Below, in pieces: positions 24,626 to 32,491 of a stretch of DNA of 64,000 nucleotides. A program made the position numbers and the translations under genes. The DNA is from Microbacterium sp. cf046 (lineage in GTDB: Bacteria; Actinomycetota; Actinomycetes; Actinomycetales; Microbacteriaceae), in assembly GCF_900114345.1 (NCBI RefSeq), contig NZ_FOZJ01000001.1, positions 806,001-870,000 on the forward strand, given 5' to 3'. The notes below the pieces were generated by a model. The model saw only the letters and a program-made list of their open reading frames with translations, made no database searches and had not been told where the DNA came from. How positions within the stretch are numbered: position 1 is the first letter of the stretch; every line of letters starts with the position of its first letter.

Positions 24626-26248
24626 ATGACCGAGCCTGAGATCCGCACCGCCGTCGTGATGGTGCATGGCATGGGGGAGCAGGTTCCGCTCGAGACCGTG
24701 AACCAGTTCGTCAAGACGGCGCTGCCGCGCACCGGTGAGCCGCCGACGCGGCAGTACTTCTCGCGGCCGGACGTGGTCTCGGGGTCGTACGAGGCGCGCA
24801 AGCTGGCCGCATATGCACAGCCCGTCGTCCCGACCGCCGAACACCCGCGAGTGCACGACCGGTTCGACTTCTACGAGTACCACTGGTCCTACAAGATGAC
24901 CGGCAATCGGCTGGGGGACTTCCTGCCGACGCTGTGGCGACTGCTGTGGCGCCGGCCGAGCACGCGGCCGAAGGGGCTGCGCGTGATCTGGCTGATCGCG
25001 TGGGGCATCATCCTCATCCTCTTCGCGCTGTTCGTGTGGTTCCTGCTCGCGCGCACCGCCGGCCAGGAGGTCAACGCCGCAGGTGTCATCGGGTTCATCC
25101 TCGGCGTCGTGATCGGCCTGCCCGCGGCGGCGTTCCTGGCGAGCGTGGTGATGTGGGTGCTCAAGCTGCTGGGCAACACCGTCACGACCTACTTCGTCGA
25201 CGTCGTGCGCTACCTCGACAACTCGCCGCGCTCGTACGCGGTCAGGCGCGACATCCGCGACGGGATGGTGTCGCTTTTGCGCGGCATCCATGAATCCGGG
25301 AAGTACCAGCGCGTCGTTGTGGTGGCTCACAGCCTCGGCGGCTACATCGCCTATGACGGACTGACCTCGCTGTGGGCGGAGTACCACACTGCGCACAGCG
25401 GACCGATCCAGGACGACGACGAGCCCGCTCCCAAGCTGGGCGGACGCGAAGAGGTGCAGAAGGCAGGCAGAGCACTGCGCGATGCGGCCGCGAAGTACAA
25501 CTGGGCCGAGAAGCCACCGGAGCTGGTCGAAACGGTGCCGGCAGACGTGCGGGTGCTCATCGACGCATACCGCGACACGCAGTTCGCGTTCTGGCAGGGA
25601 CTGCGGGCGCAGGGCAGTCCGTGGCTCATCACGGATTTCATCACCCTCGGCACGCCGATGTACTTCGCCGACCTGCTCTACACGCGCAAGCGCTCGCAAT
25701 TCCTCGAACTGGTGCACCGGGCCGAACTGCCGGTGTGCCCGCCGATCCCCCGCAGCCAGATGGTCGAGAAGACGGCTGTCCCGCAGCGCGAGGCGTACTG
25801 CTCCAAGGAGCTCGGCCGCTGGGTGCCGTACCACGCCGCCCCGTTCGCGGCCGTGCGCTGGACGAACCTGTACTTCCCGGCAGAGAAGGGCTTCTGGGGC
25901 GACTGGTTCGGCGGACCGCTGCGCGGGCTGTTCGGGCCGGGCGTGCTCGACATCCCCGTCATGGGAAACGTCGGCGGCCACGCGCCCGCGCATGGCCCGA
26001 AGGACGGCTACTCGCACGGGATGAAGCGCCGCAGCACACCGGGTGCGGCGCACGGGTTCTACTTCAGCTTCGCCGAGGAGGACTCCGGCCCAGGACCCGA
26101 CGGACAGCCGATCGACATCGCCCCGCTGTTGAGGCGCTACATCGGGCTCACGATGGAGGACGAATTGCGGCGGATGCTGCCCCTTCCGACCGCGCTGGGT
26201 GCGACGTACCCCGTCCCCCGCGAGGACGCGCCCACCGGCACACCGTGA
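24626..26248 (+). CDS. Membrane-anchored alpha/beta hydrolase
   Basis: A 540-residue protein that starts with a strand and HGMGEQ oxyanion loop (14-19), then carries two adjacent membrane spans at about 119-142 and 151-176 inserted before the nucleophile elbow. The nucleophile is Ser236 in AHSLGG. The hydrolase fold therefore appears interrupted by a membrane hairpin. A GGGGAAAG ribosome binding site precedes the ATG. There is no lid or lipid-binding motif that I can name; a lipase/esterase of membrane lipids is one possibility. It converges on the MBL gene of the caspase triad with 25 bases between. Confidence 0.82.
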   Translation: MTEPEIRTAVVMVHGMGEQVPLETVNQFVKTALPRTGEPPTRQYFSRPDVVSGSYEARKLAAYAQPVVPTAEHPRVHDRFDFYEYHWSYKMTGNRLGDFLPTLWRLLWRRPSTRPKGLRVIWLIAWGIILILFALFVWFLLARTAGQEVNAAGVIGFILGVVIGLPAAAFLASVVMWVLKLLGNTVTTYFVDVVRYLDNSPRSYAVRRDIRDGMVSLLRGIHESGKYQRVVVVAHSLGGYIAYDGLTSLWAEYHTAHSGPIQDDDEPAPKLGGREEVQKAGRALRDAAAKYNWAEKPPELVETVPADVRVLIDAYRDTQFAFWQGLRAQGSPWLITDFITLGTPMYFADLLYTRKRSQFLELVHRAELPVCPPIPRSQMVEKTAVPQREAYCSKELGRWVPYHAAPFAAVRWTNLYFPAEKGFWGDWFGGPLRGLFGPGVLDIPVMGNVGGHAPAHGPKDGYSHGMKRRSTPGAAHGFYFSFAEEDSGPGPDGQPIDIAPLLRRYIGLTMEDELRRMLPLPTALGATYPVPREDAPTGTP

Positions 26249-26273
26249 GGCGCACCGTGGTCACCGTCGACGG

Positions 26274-27407
26274 CTATCGGCGAGGCAGCGGCCAGGTGAT
26301 CCCGCTCTCCTTCTGGCCGTACTGGTCCACGACATTCGTGCCGTAGCGGGCGTCGTACTCGAAATCGGTCCTCCACGCGGGGGTCGCCCACCACGCGTTG
26401 AAGGCGCTTCGCTCGTTGAAGATGAGGGTCGGCTTGCGCGTGCCCCATTCCAGCAGCCGTGCGATGGCGGGCGGATCGGGATGCATGTGGTCGGTGCCGT
26501 CGGTCGTGAACACCCACTCCTTGCAGTTGACGGCCTCGACCAGTTCACGCGTCACGTTGTACTGGCTCCCGTGGTGCGGCATCTTGACCAGGTCGAGATC
26601 GACACGACCGCCGGCGCCGGTCAGCTCCGGCCGCTTGACGGCGAGTTGCTTGAGTGCGAGGACGAAGTCCGCCGAGATGGCGTCCCCGGTCAGCAGTACG
26701 CGCTTGCCGTCGTACTCGAGCAGGAGGCAGATGCTCGTGCGATTCGCCTTGCTGTCGTCTTCATCCAGGTTCGAGTTCGCCAGATCGACGAGCTGCTCTC
26801 GGGTGTCCAGCGTCGGGGCATCCGACACTCCCATCGGCACCAGGCCGCCGGCCTTCGTGCGGCGCTTCTTCTCCTCCGCGTCGTGGATGACCTGGGTCCA
26901 GGCCGCTTGCAGCTCCGTCAATCGCAGCGCGTCCGGAGCGAGGACGGTGAGCCGCATCCCTCCAGCGAGCTCGACGGCAGGAAACGATCGGGGTCCCCGG
27001 CGTGCCGGTCCTCGATCGAAGGCCTCATTCCATGGCTTGTCCGCAAGCCAGGTCCCGAGCTCCTCACCCTGCGCCGGGCCCATCGCCTTCAAGCGCGTGG
27101 TCTTGCGCCCATGGATGTGGTCCCAGCCGTTGAACCAGAAGTCCTTGAAGACGACGGGGGGCAGGGTGCTCTTCGCCCTGACCATGCCGGTCAGGACGCC
27201 GCCGATATGGTCGCTGTCGATGTGGGTCACCACGATCAATTCGAACGTGCGTCCTGCCTCGTCGAGTTCCGAGAGGCGTTTGCGGATCTTCTTGCCGATC
27301 TCGGGTGTGCCCATGTCGATGAGCATCTGGTGCTGCGCACCCCAGCGGATCCAGATCGCGTCTCCTTGACGCGCCGGCAGGAACTGGATGGCGAGGTCGT
27401 CGCTCAT
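26274..27407 (-). CDS. ComEC-like MBL-fold protein of caspase triad
   Basis: A 377-residue metallo-beta-lactamase-fold protein. The metal motif THIDSDHIGG (His62, Asp64, Asp66, His67) is the HxDxDH variant found in ComEC/Rec2 hydrolase domains. A further His lies in the MPHHGS motif, followed later by the FTTDG segment. There is no membrane or DNA-uptake domain. Nuclease or phosphodiesterase activity is typical of the fold, but the substrate is not known. Its ATG overlaps the stop of the middle gene (ATGA), so it is made with the caspase operon. The long in-frame extension to 27947 is a shadow of that gene. Confidence 0.88.
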   Translation of the reverse strand: MSDDLAIQFLPARQGDAIWIRWGAQHQMLIDMGTPEIGKKIRKRLSELDEAGRTFELIVVTHIDSDHIGGVLTGMVRAKSTLPPVVFKDFWFNGWDHIHGRKTTRLKAMGPAQGEELGTWLADKPWNEAFDRGPARRGPRSFPAVELAGGMRLTVLAPDALRLTELQAAWTQVIHDAEEKKRRTKAGGLVPMGVSDAPTLDTREQLVDLANSNLDEDDSKANRTSICLLLEYDGKRVLLTGDAISADFVLALKQLAVKRPELTGAGGRVDLDLVKMPHHGSQYNVTRELVEAVNCKEWVFTTDGTDHMHPDPPAIARLLEWGTRKPTLIFNERSAFNAWWATPAWRTDFEYDARYGTNVVDQYGQKESGITWPLPRR

Positions 27408-28447
27408 GGCACCCGCGTGACGAGGTTCACCGAGCTCCAGTTCGTGTACGCGATCAGGGGTCCGAGGGCACCTGCTGCGGTCGATCGCGCATCCTGTTCG
27501 ACATCGTCGGGCCAGCGATTCAGGAGGTCCAGCGCCAGGGCGAGCCCGTCGGCGAACATGGGCCGCTCGCGACTCGCTTCCAGCAGAAGCTTCAGGCCAC
27601 GTGCACGATCGGCGGGATCCGGATCGTCGCGGAGCAGCGCGGCCAACAGGATCCGACCGTCGACCAGCCAGGGGAACCCGTTCGCGAGGTTCTCGACCCA
27701 CTCTGCGCGCTCGCTGAGCATTCCGAGCCGGTGAAGTGTCAGACCGCCGAGGGCGGCGGCGGTCGGGTCGGACATCTTGCTGTGGAGCATCGAAACCGCG
27801 TCGTCGAGGACGGCGGTGTCGGAGGAGATCGTGTTTCGCTCCAACTGCCCGCTGATCAGACCCATCGTCGCCCGGCTGGGGGGATATCGCAGCACGACCG
27901 GTACGACCGACTCGACCGGTGCCGGGTCGATGGTCTCGAGGGCGCACGTCGCGTTCTCATCGAACCCCTCCGGATTCAGCGGGAGCGACACCTCCCACCG
28001 CGCCGAGCCGCGAGACAGCAGCACCGAAGGAACCGCGCTGTAGGGCGGGGTCGGACTGAAGATCCATCCACTCACCGTCTGTGCGGACGTCCAGCCTTCA
28101 CCGCCGTCCAGCGAGACCTCTCGAGCGGGCGGAGCGGCGTCCTCGGCGCGATCATCAGCCGACGACGTACGCCGGCGCTTTCGCTTCTGCGGGCTCGCGG
28201 GCTCGTCGAGGGCCAACTGGGTCGTCTTGCCCGCCTCTACGCGCACCAGCTGGCTGAGCGCCTCGCCGGACTGCGCAGTGGCCTCCACCGAGTAGAGCCC
28301 CTCGGGGAGGGCGAACTCGGCGCCGGCGGGTCCGCTGTGCACTTCCGCGAGCTCGTCGTTTCTGATGGTGATCTTCGCGTAGCCGGACATCGTCGATGCA
28401 GTTCCGCCCGAGACGACCAGACCACCTTCTTTCCGTGGCTTCGTCAT
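27404..28447 (-). CDS. Two-domain protein of caspase triad, unknown
   Basis: A 347-residue soluble protein with no recognised family. Residues about 20-80 form a small beta-sandwich with the pattern LPEGLYSVEA, resembling PEGA or carboxypeptidase-regulatory-like domains. Next come a basic linker (QKRKRRR, about 87-93), a second beta-rich part, and an alpha-helical C-terminal half from about 190 that could be a TPR/HEAT-like scaffold. It overlaps both neighbours by ATGA junctions. It probably bridges the caspase-like protease and the MBL protein. The same beta-sandwich pattern occurs at the C-terminus of the caspase-like protein. Confidence 0.78.
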   Translation of the reverse strand: MTKPRKEGGLVVSGGTASTMSGYAKITIRNDELAEVHSGPAGAEFALPEGLYSVEATAQSGEALSQLVRVEAGKTTQLALDEPASPQKRKRRRTSSADDRAEDAAPPAREVSLDGGEGWTSAQTVSGWIFSPTPPYSAVPSVLLSRGSARWEVSLPLNPEGFDENATCALETIDPAPVESVVPVVLRYPPSRATMGLISGQLERNTISSDTAVLDDAVSMLHSKMSDPTAAALGGLTLHRLGMLSERAEWVENLANGFPWLVDGRILLAALLRDDPDPADRARGLKLLLEASRERPMFADGLALALDLLNRWPDDVEQDARSTAAGALGPLIAYTNWSSVNLVTRVP

Positions 28448-29658
28448 GGGGCAACCTCGATTGTGAAGTCGAACTTCGGCGGTCTCACGTCCACGTCTCG
28501 AACGACCTTGGGATTGGACCTCACCGTGATCCGGTAGAGCCCAGCGGGAACCTTCCGCTTGTCCGGCCACTCGGTGACCTTCGCGATCACCTTCGCCTCC
28601 TTGTCGATCGTGCCTCTGGGCAGCGGGTTGAGGCCCTTCGGCGAGAGTTTGAGCGTGAGATCGACCTTCGGGGCCTCCCGGAGGCGAAGCAGGACGGTCT
28701 GGAACACCCGCCCCATCACGTCGATGCTCTGGTCCACATTCGACTGCCCGGCCAGAGCGCCGACCCTCGCGCTGAGCCATGCCTTGAGTTCGTCGAGCTT
28801 TATCTGCCAATCGGTTGAGCCGTTCGCCTCCGGACCTGTGCCGGCAGCACCGCGCAGGCCTTCCAGGAGCGCCTTGGTGAACAGCGTTCCGGTGCGAGTG
28901 GCGAAGGCGCTTTCTCCCGTGGTCGCCGACAGGATGAGGGTCGAGGACATGACCGGCGGTCCCCCGCCATCCGGGCTGATCGCGCCGGGCAGGTGAGTCC
29001 ATTTGGCCAGGACGTCGGCCTGCTGGCGGCACGCGTCAGCGAACCAGATCTGACGCTCCGGCTTGCCCTCCGCGTTCATCGCCGAATGGAACGACGTCAC
29101 ATCGAGTGCGGCGCTGACGCGATTGAGGTGGGACGGATCCCCGAAGTCGCTCAGCAGCAGCAGCGCCGAGCGCGTCGTCAGCTCCAATCCATGGCCGACG
29201 ACGTAGACGAACGCCATGCCCTTCGGGTCCTTCTTGCAATCCTCTTCGAAGGCCCGGACTTCCTCGATGACGGCATCCCGCTCAGCTCTCGAGGTCACTC
29301 CGTCCAGGAGCGGCTTGATCCGGCCGTTGATCCGCTCGCCGTCGGCCGGTGACAGAAGGACGCGCAGACTCGCCAGCGGGGCATCGGGGTTGTAGTACTC
29401 GTCGAGCAGCCATGCCGCGACATCGGACGCTGCGCGGGCCGCCGTCGTCAACTGCGGCAGCGCGAAACCCTCGGTGACGAGCCACGAAGCGGGATCGTTG
29501 AGGAACGGATAGTCGCTCACGCCGATGACGAGCGCGTGTGTCCCCGTCTTCGGGCGTGGACCGGCCAGGATGTTCGGCAAGCGACGGCCTCCCTCCTCGA
29601 CCAGGGGTGGGGATGCCGCTGACTCTAGCCACTCTGCGACCGTTTGGGCAGGCCACAA
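28444..29658 (-). CDS. Caspase-like (C14) protease
   Basis: A 404-residue clan CD peptidase. The first strand THALVIGVSDYPFL opens a caspase p20-like domain. The catalytic His156 lies in YVVGHGLE and the nucleophile Cys210 in WFADACRQ, both at the expected ends of core strands; the dyad is intact. A C-terminal small beta-sandwich (about 330-404, with KVPAGLYRITV) follows. No transmembrane or death-like domain is present. The gene starts a three-gene operon with overlapping coding regions and is divergent from a proline iminopeptidase. Bacterial caspase homologues act in regulated proteolysis, programmed cell death or phage defence. Which applies here is unknown. Confidence 0.88.
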   Translation of the reverse strand: MWPAQTVAEWLESAASPPLVEEGGRRLPNILAGPRPKTGTHALVIGVSDYPFLNDPASWLVTEGFALPQLTTAARAASDVAAWLLDEYYNPDAPLASLRVLLSPADGERINGRIKPLLDGVTSRAERDAVIEEVRAFEEDCKKDPKGMAFVYVVGHGLELTTRSALLLLSDFGDPSHLNRVSAALDVTSFHSAMNAEGKPERQIWFADACRQQADVLAKWTHLPGAISPDGGGPPVMSSTLILSATTGESAFATRTGTLFTKALLEGLRGAAGTGPEANGSTDWQIKLDELKAWLSARVGALAGQSNVDQSIDVMGRVFQTVLLRLREAPKVDLTLKLSPKGLNPLPRGTIDKEAKVIAKVTEWPDKRKVPAGLYRITVRSNPKVVRDVDVRPPKFDFTIEVAP

Positions 29659-29728
29659 CCGCGCCGAAGCGGGAGCTCACGCCGCCTCAGCGCCGCCGGA
29701 CCCGACGATCCGCCCTCGTGCGATCGCA

Positions 29729-29734
29729 TACGAT
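29729..29734 (+). promoter_or_regulatory. -10 element of leaderless iminopeptidase gene
   Basis: TACGAT ends six bases before the GTG start at 29741. This spacing places the transcription start at or next to the start codon. No clear -35 box. Confidence 0.45.
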
Positions 29735-29740
29735 GCGACC

Positions 29741-30688
29741 GTGCATCCTCCGATTGAACCGTTCGAGCACGGGTTCCTCGATCGACCCGACGGTGCCCGT
29801 CTGTACTGGGAGCTGGCCGGCGTGCGAGATGGACGCGCTGCCCTCTATCTTCATGGCGGTCCCGGCAGCGGCCTGGGGCCGGGCGGCTACCGGCGAAGAT
29901 TCGATCCTTCCAAGCACTTGATCGTCGGGTTCGATCAGCGCGGCTGTGGCCGCAGCACGCCTTGGGCGATCGACGACCGCGATGCTCTCGAGACCAACAC
30001 CACGCAGGCGATGATCGGCGACATCGAGGCTTTGCGGACGCACCTCGGGATCCATGCCTGGTTGGTGCACGGCGTCTCGTGGGGCTCCACGCTCGCGCTC
30101 GCCTACGCACTGGAGCATCCCGATCGAGTGACCGAGCTCGTGGTCACCGCCGTGACCTCCGGATCTCGGGAGGAGATCGATTGGATCACGGAAGGCATCG
30201 GCGCCGTCTTCCCCGAAGCCTGGGAACGGCTGGCGGCATCGACGGCTCCCGGCGAGCGTGTGATCGACGCGTACGCTCGTCTGCTGCGGGACCCGAGCCC
30301 GGGCGTGCGTGCTGCCGCCGCTGCTCGGTGGGAGGAATGGGAAGGGACGCACGTCTCCCTCGACCCCAGCTTCGTCGCCGGACCGATGTTCGAGACCGAT
30401 CGCGAGCGAGAGAACTTCGCGACCCTGGTCACGCACTACTGGTCCAACGACTGCTTCCTCGTCGGCCACGCTCGCATCCGCGATCGCATCGGCGAACTGG
30501 CGGGGACTCCCGGCGTGCTCATCCATGGCCGCCGCGACATCAGCGGTCCGGCGATCACTCCCTGGCTGCTCCATCGCGCGTGGCCCGGCAGCATCCTCCG
30601 CATCGTCGAGACGGAAGGCCATGGCGGGGACCGCGAGATGGAACTGACCGCGGAGGCGATCGACGAATTCGCCGCGGCTCGGTCGTAG
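29741..30688 (+). CDS. pip: Proline iminopeptidase (S33 family)
   Basis: A 315-residue alpha/beta hydrolase, the length normal for prolyl aminopeptidases, which remove N-terminal proline from peptides in the cytoplasm. Signature residues are HGGPG at 38-42 (oxyanion hole), FDQRGCGRS at 64-72 and GVSWGS with nucleophile Ser113. A helical cap follows, and His lies in ETEGHGG near the end. GTG at 29741 matches the family N-terminus; the frame extends upstream only antisense to the caspase gene. It is divergent from the caspase operon with an 82-base shared promoter region. Confidence 0.93.
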   Translation: MHPPIEPFEHGFLDRPDGARLYWELAGVRDGRAALYLHGGPGSGLGPGGYRRRFDPSKHLIVGFDQRGCGRSTPWAIDDRDALETNTTQAMIGDIEALRTHLGIHAWLVHGVSWGSTLALAYALEHPDRVTELVVTAVTSGSREEIDWITEGIGAVFPEAWERLAASTAPGERVIDAYARLLRDPSPGVRAAAAARWEEWEGTHVSLDPSFVAGPMFETDRERENFATLVTHYWSNDCFLVGHARIRDRIGELAGTPGVLIHGRRDISGPAITPWLLHRAWPGSILRIVETEGHGGDREMELTAEAIDEFAAARS

Positions 30689-30841
30689 CCCGCTGGCGCG
30701 ATCCGCTCGCGCGGCCGGCCACCTCGGCTCCGGGTACGTCCAGAAGCCGTCCGCTGCGGGCACTTCTGTGCGCGCGGGAACGATGGGGGAGCAGAATGAG
30801 CCCGACGGCAGGGCTCGGTCGAGGGCATTCGGGAGGTCGGT

Positions 30842-31144
30842 GTGGCTGATATCACTGGGAAGTGGGCCATCGATGTTGCGACCCTCGCGGGTTCCCGGCG
30901 CTACGACCTCACCCTGACCGCTGCGGGAACCACGCTGACAGGCACCGCCGTCGGTGCGACCGGACCGGTACCGATCCGAGACGGGACCGTGGCGGGCGAC
31001 GCAGTGCAGTTCAGGCTCGACTTCGTCGCACCCGTGGCGATGTCCGTCGTGTTCGACCTGCGCGTGATCGGCAACCGGATGAGCGGGACGGCGCAGTCCG
31101 GGCCCTTCCCCGCATCCACAGTGCTCGGCACCCGTGCCGCCTGA
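30842..31144 (+). CDS. Small beta-rich hypothetical protein
   Basis: A 100-residue protein made of short alternating strands (ITGKWAIDV, RYDLTLTAAGTTLTG, FDLRVIGNRMSG), the pattern of a lipocalin-like or single beta-sheet barrel domain that recognises a small ligand. A GGAGG site lies five bases before the GTG. No family is named. The preceding gap (30689-30841) shows no other gene. Confidence 0.6.
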   Translation: MADITGKWAIDVATLAGSRRYDLTLTAAGTTLTGTAVGATGPVPIRDGTVAGDAVQFRLDFVAPVAMSVVFDLRVIGNRMSGTAQSGPFPASTVLGTRAA

Positions 31145-31217
31145 CCCGCGCCGCCGATGAGCTGTGGAGGGCGAATCGCGATGCCGAGTACGATCGTGGC
31201 GAAGATTGGGGTGGCGG

Positions 31218-31529
31218 ATGTCTGATCGCTCAGTGCTCTCGCTGTGGTCCACCGGCTCTGTGCTGTCGATCGCATCGAAGAACTCGGTGCTGTCGATCGG
31301 CAGCGTCGGCTCGGCCCTCTCGATCGGATCGATCGGCTCGTTCGCGTCGGTGCTGGCCATCGGCTCCGCCGTGTCGGCGGTCGCGGTGCTCTCCTGGGTG
31401 TCGTTCGCCTCAGTGATGTCGGCCGTGTCGAAACGCAGCGTGATGCGCAGTGCGATCCCGGTGGATGAGCGTTACACATCGGGCGAGCCTTGGCGCGACA
31501 TGCTCCACGGTCCTCGTCCGCGTCGGTGA
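31218..31529 (+). CDS. Ser-every-third-residue repeat protein
   Basis: A 103-residue protein. From Ser5 to Ser74 serine occupies every third position, with only two substitutions by alanine (47 and 56). The first five units read as nonapeptides SVLSxxSxx. A strict three-residue period with small outward and aliphatic inward residues suggests a beta-solenoid or a Ser-lined membrane/amyloid-like stack. The last 30 residues are charged (ERYTSGEPWRDML). The stop codon overlaps the start of the deaminase gene (GTGA), so the two are translationally coupled. No function known to me. Confidence 0.72.
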   Translation: MSDRSVLSLWSTGSVLSIASKNSVLSIGSVGSALSIGSIGSFASVLAIGSAVSAVAVLSWVSFASVMSAVSKRSVMRSAIPVDERYTSGEPWRDMLHGPRPRR

Positions 31530-32062
31530 CGGTGCCGCAGGGCAGGCACGGCTCGGGACCGCGTGGCCACCACCAGGTCTCCGCTGTCGATGAGGTCCAT
31601 CTCCGGCGATGCGTCGCCCTGGCGACGCAGGCGCTCGAGAACGGCGACGATCCGTTCGGGTCCGTTCTCGTCGACGCGGACGGCGCGGTGCTGGCCGAGG
31701 CGATGAACCGCGAGGCATCCGACCGTGACCCGACGGCGCATCCTGAATTGGAGCTCGTGAGGTGGGCGATCGCGCGTCTCACGCCGGCCCAGCGCGCAGC
31801 ATCCACCGTGTACACGTCAGGAGAGCACTGCCCGATGTGCGCCGCTGCCCACGGATGGGCTGGATTGGGGCGCGTCGTCGCTGCCGCCTCCGCCGGACAG
31901 CTCGCCGAGTGGCGGGCGTCGTGGGGTCTGCCTCCGGGTCCGGTCACCCCGATGCCGCTCACGGAAGTCGTGCCGGATGTCGTGGTGATCGCGCCCGTTG
32001 CGCCCTTCGATGCGGAGATGCGCGAGGTGCACCGTCGCGCGCTTGCTCGAACGGAGGGGTGA
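31526..32062 (+). CDS. Nucleoside/cytidine deaminase-type enzyme
   Basis: A 178-residue zinc deaminase. The zinc/proton-shuttle motif HPE is at 72-74 and the second zinc motif HCPMC at 101-105, the CDA/tRNA-adenosine deaminase arrangement. It resembles guanine or cytosine deaminase-like proteins of this superfamily rather than true TadA, which has additional C-terminal helices; substrate not decided. GTG at 31526 overlaps the stop of the Ser-repeat gene, so this start was chosen; ATG/GTG at 31490 would overlap that gene by 40 bases. Confidence 0.87.
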   Translation: MTVPQGRHGSGPRGHHQVSAVDEVHLRRCVALATQALENGDDPFGSVLVDADGAVLAEAMNREASDRDPTAHPELELVRWAIARLTPAQRAASTVYTSGEHCPMCAAAHGWAGLGRVVAAASAGQLAEWRASWGLPPGPVTPMPLTEVVPDVVVIAPVAPFDAEMREVHRRALARTEG

Positions 32063-32118
32063 GGGAGCGGGCGGGTGTGCAGTGCTGCACGGAGGCGCTT
32101 CTCGGCATCCCGGCTGAC

Positions 32119-32153
32119 GTCAAACGCCGCGTCAAACGCGCGTGCGGTGTGAT
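32119..32153 (+). promoter_or_regulatory. Direct repeats and -10, SARP-type site
   Basis: GTCAAACGC is directly repeated at 32119-32127 and 32131-32139 (12-base period). Eight bases later comes a -10-like TGTGAT (32148-32153). Direct repeats ending eight bases before the -10 are the arrangement known for SARP activators, one of which is encoded two genes downstream. Confidence 0.5.
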
Positions 32154-32206
32154 GTCTGCGAGAGACCGGCGAACCACGTGGGTCGCGAGAAGGAAACGAG
32201 CAGATC

Positions 32207-32458
32207 ATGACGCTTTTCATGGATGTCCACACCATCGACGGGGGAGTCTCGGAGGCCGACGTCGCCAGCGCGCACGCGGCCGATGTGGCCACCCAGAGCA
32301 CACACGGAGTGAACTACCTGCGGTATTGGGTCGATGAGCAGGCAGGCAAGATCTTCTGCCTGGTCGAGGCGCCCGACGCGGATGCGGCCAACGCGGTGCA
32401 CCGCGAGGCCCACGGGCTCGTCGCCGACGAGATCTACCCGGTCCACGAGCATTCCTGA
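32207..32458 (+). CDS. DUF4242 (SCO4226-like) small protein
   Basis: An 83-residue protein of the DUF4242 family. The His-rich start (MDVHTIDGG), central ADVATQSTHGVNYLRYW and terminal REAHGLVADEIYPVHE match the family pattern. SCO4226 of Streptomyces coelicolor is described as a nickel-binding ferredoxin-like protein, so metal binding is plausible. It precedes the SARP-type regulator by 33 bases, a pairing that suggests a sensor or accessory role. Confidence 0.85.
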   Translation: MTLFMDVHTIDGGVSEADVASAHAADVATQSTHGVNYLRYWVDEQAGKIFCLVEAPDADAANAVHREAHGLVADEIYPVHEHS

Positions 32459-32491
32459 TCACGCCTCGGAGAAGTGCGGGAGCATGGGGTC

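Noticed and set aside
26249..26273. Palindrome CCGTCGACGG between convergent genes as a terminator
   Set aside because: Ten bases without loop or T-run; not convincing.
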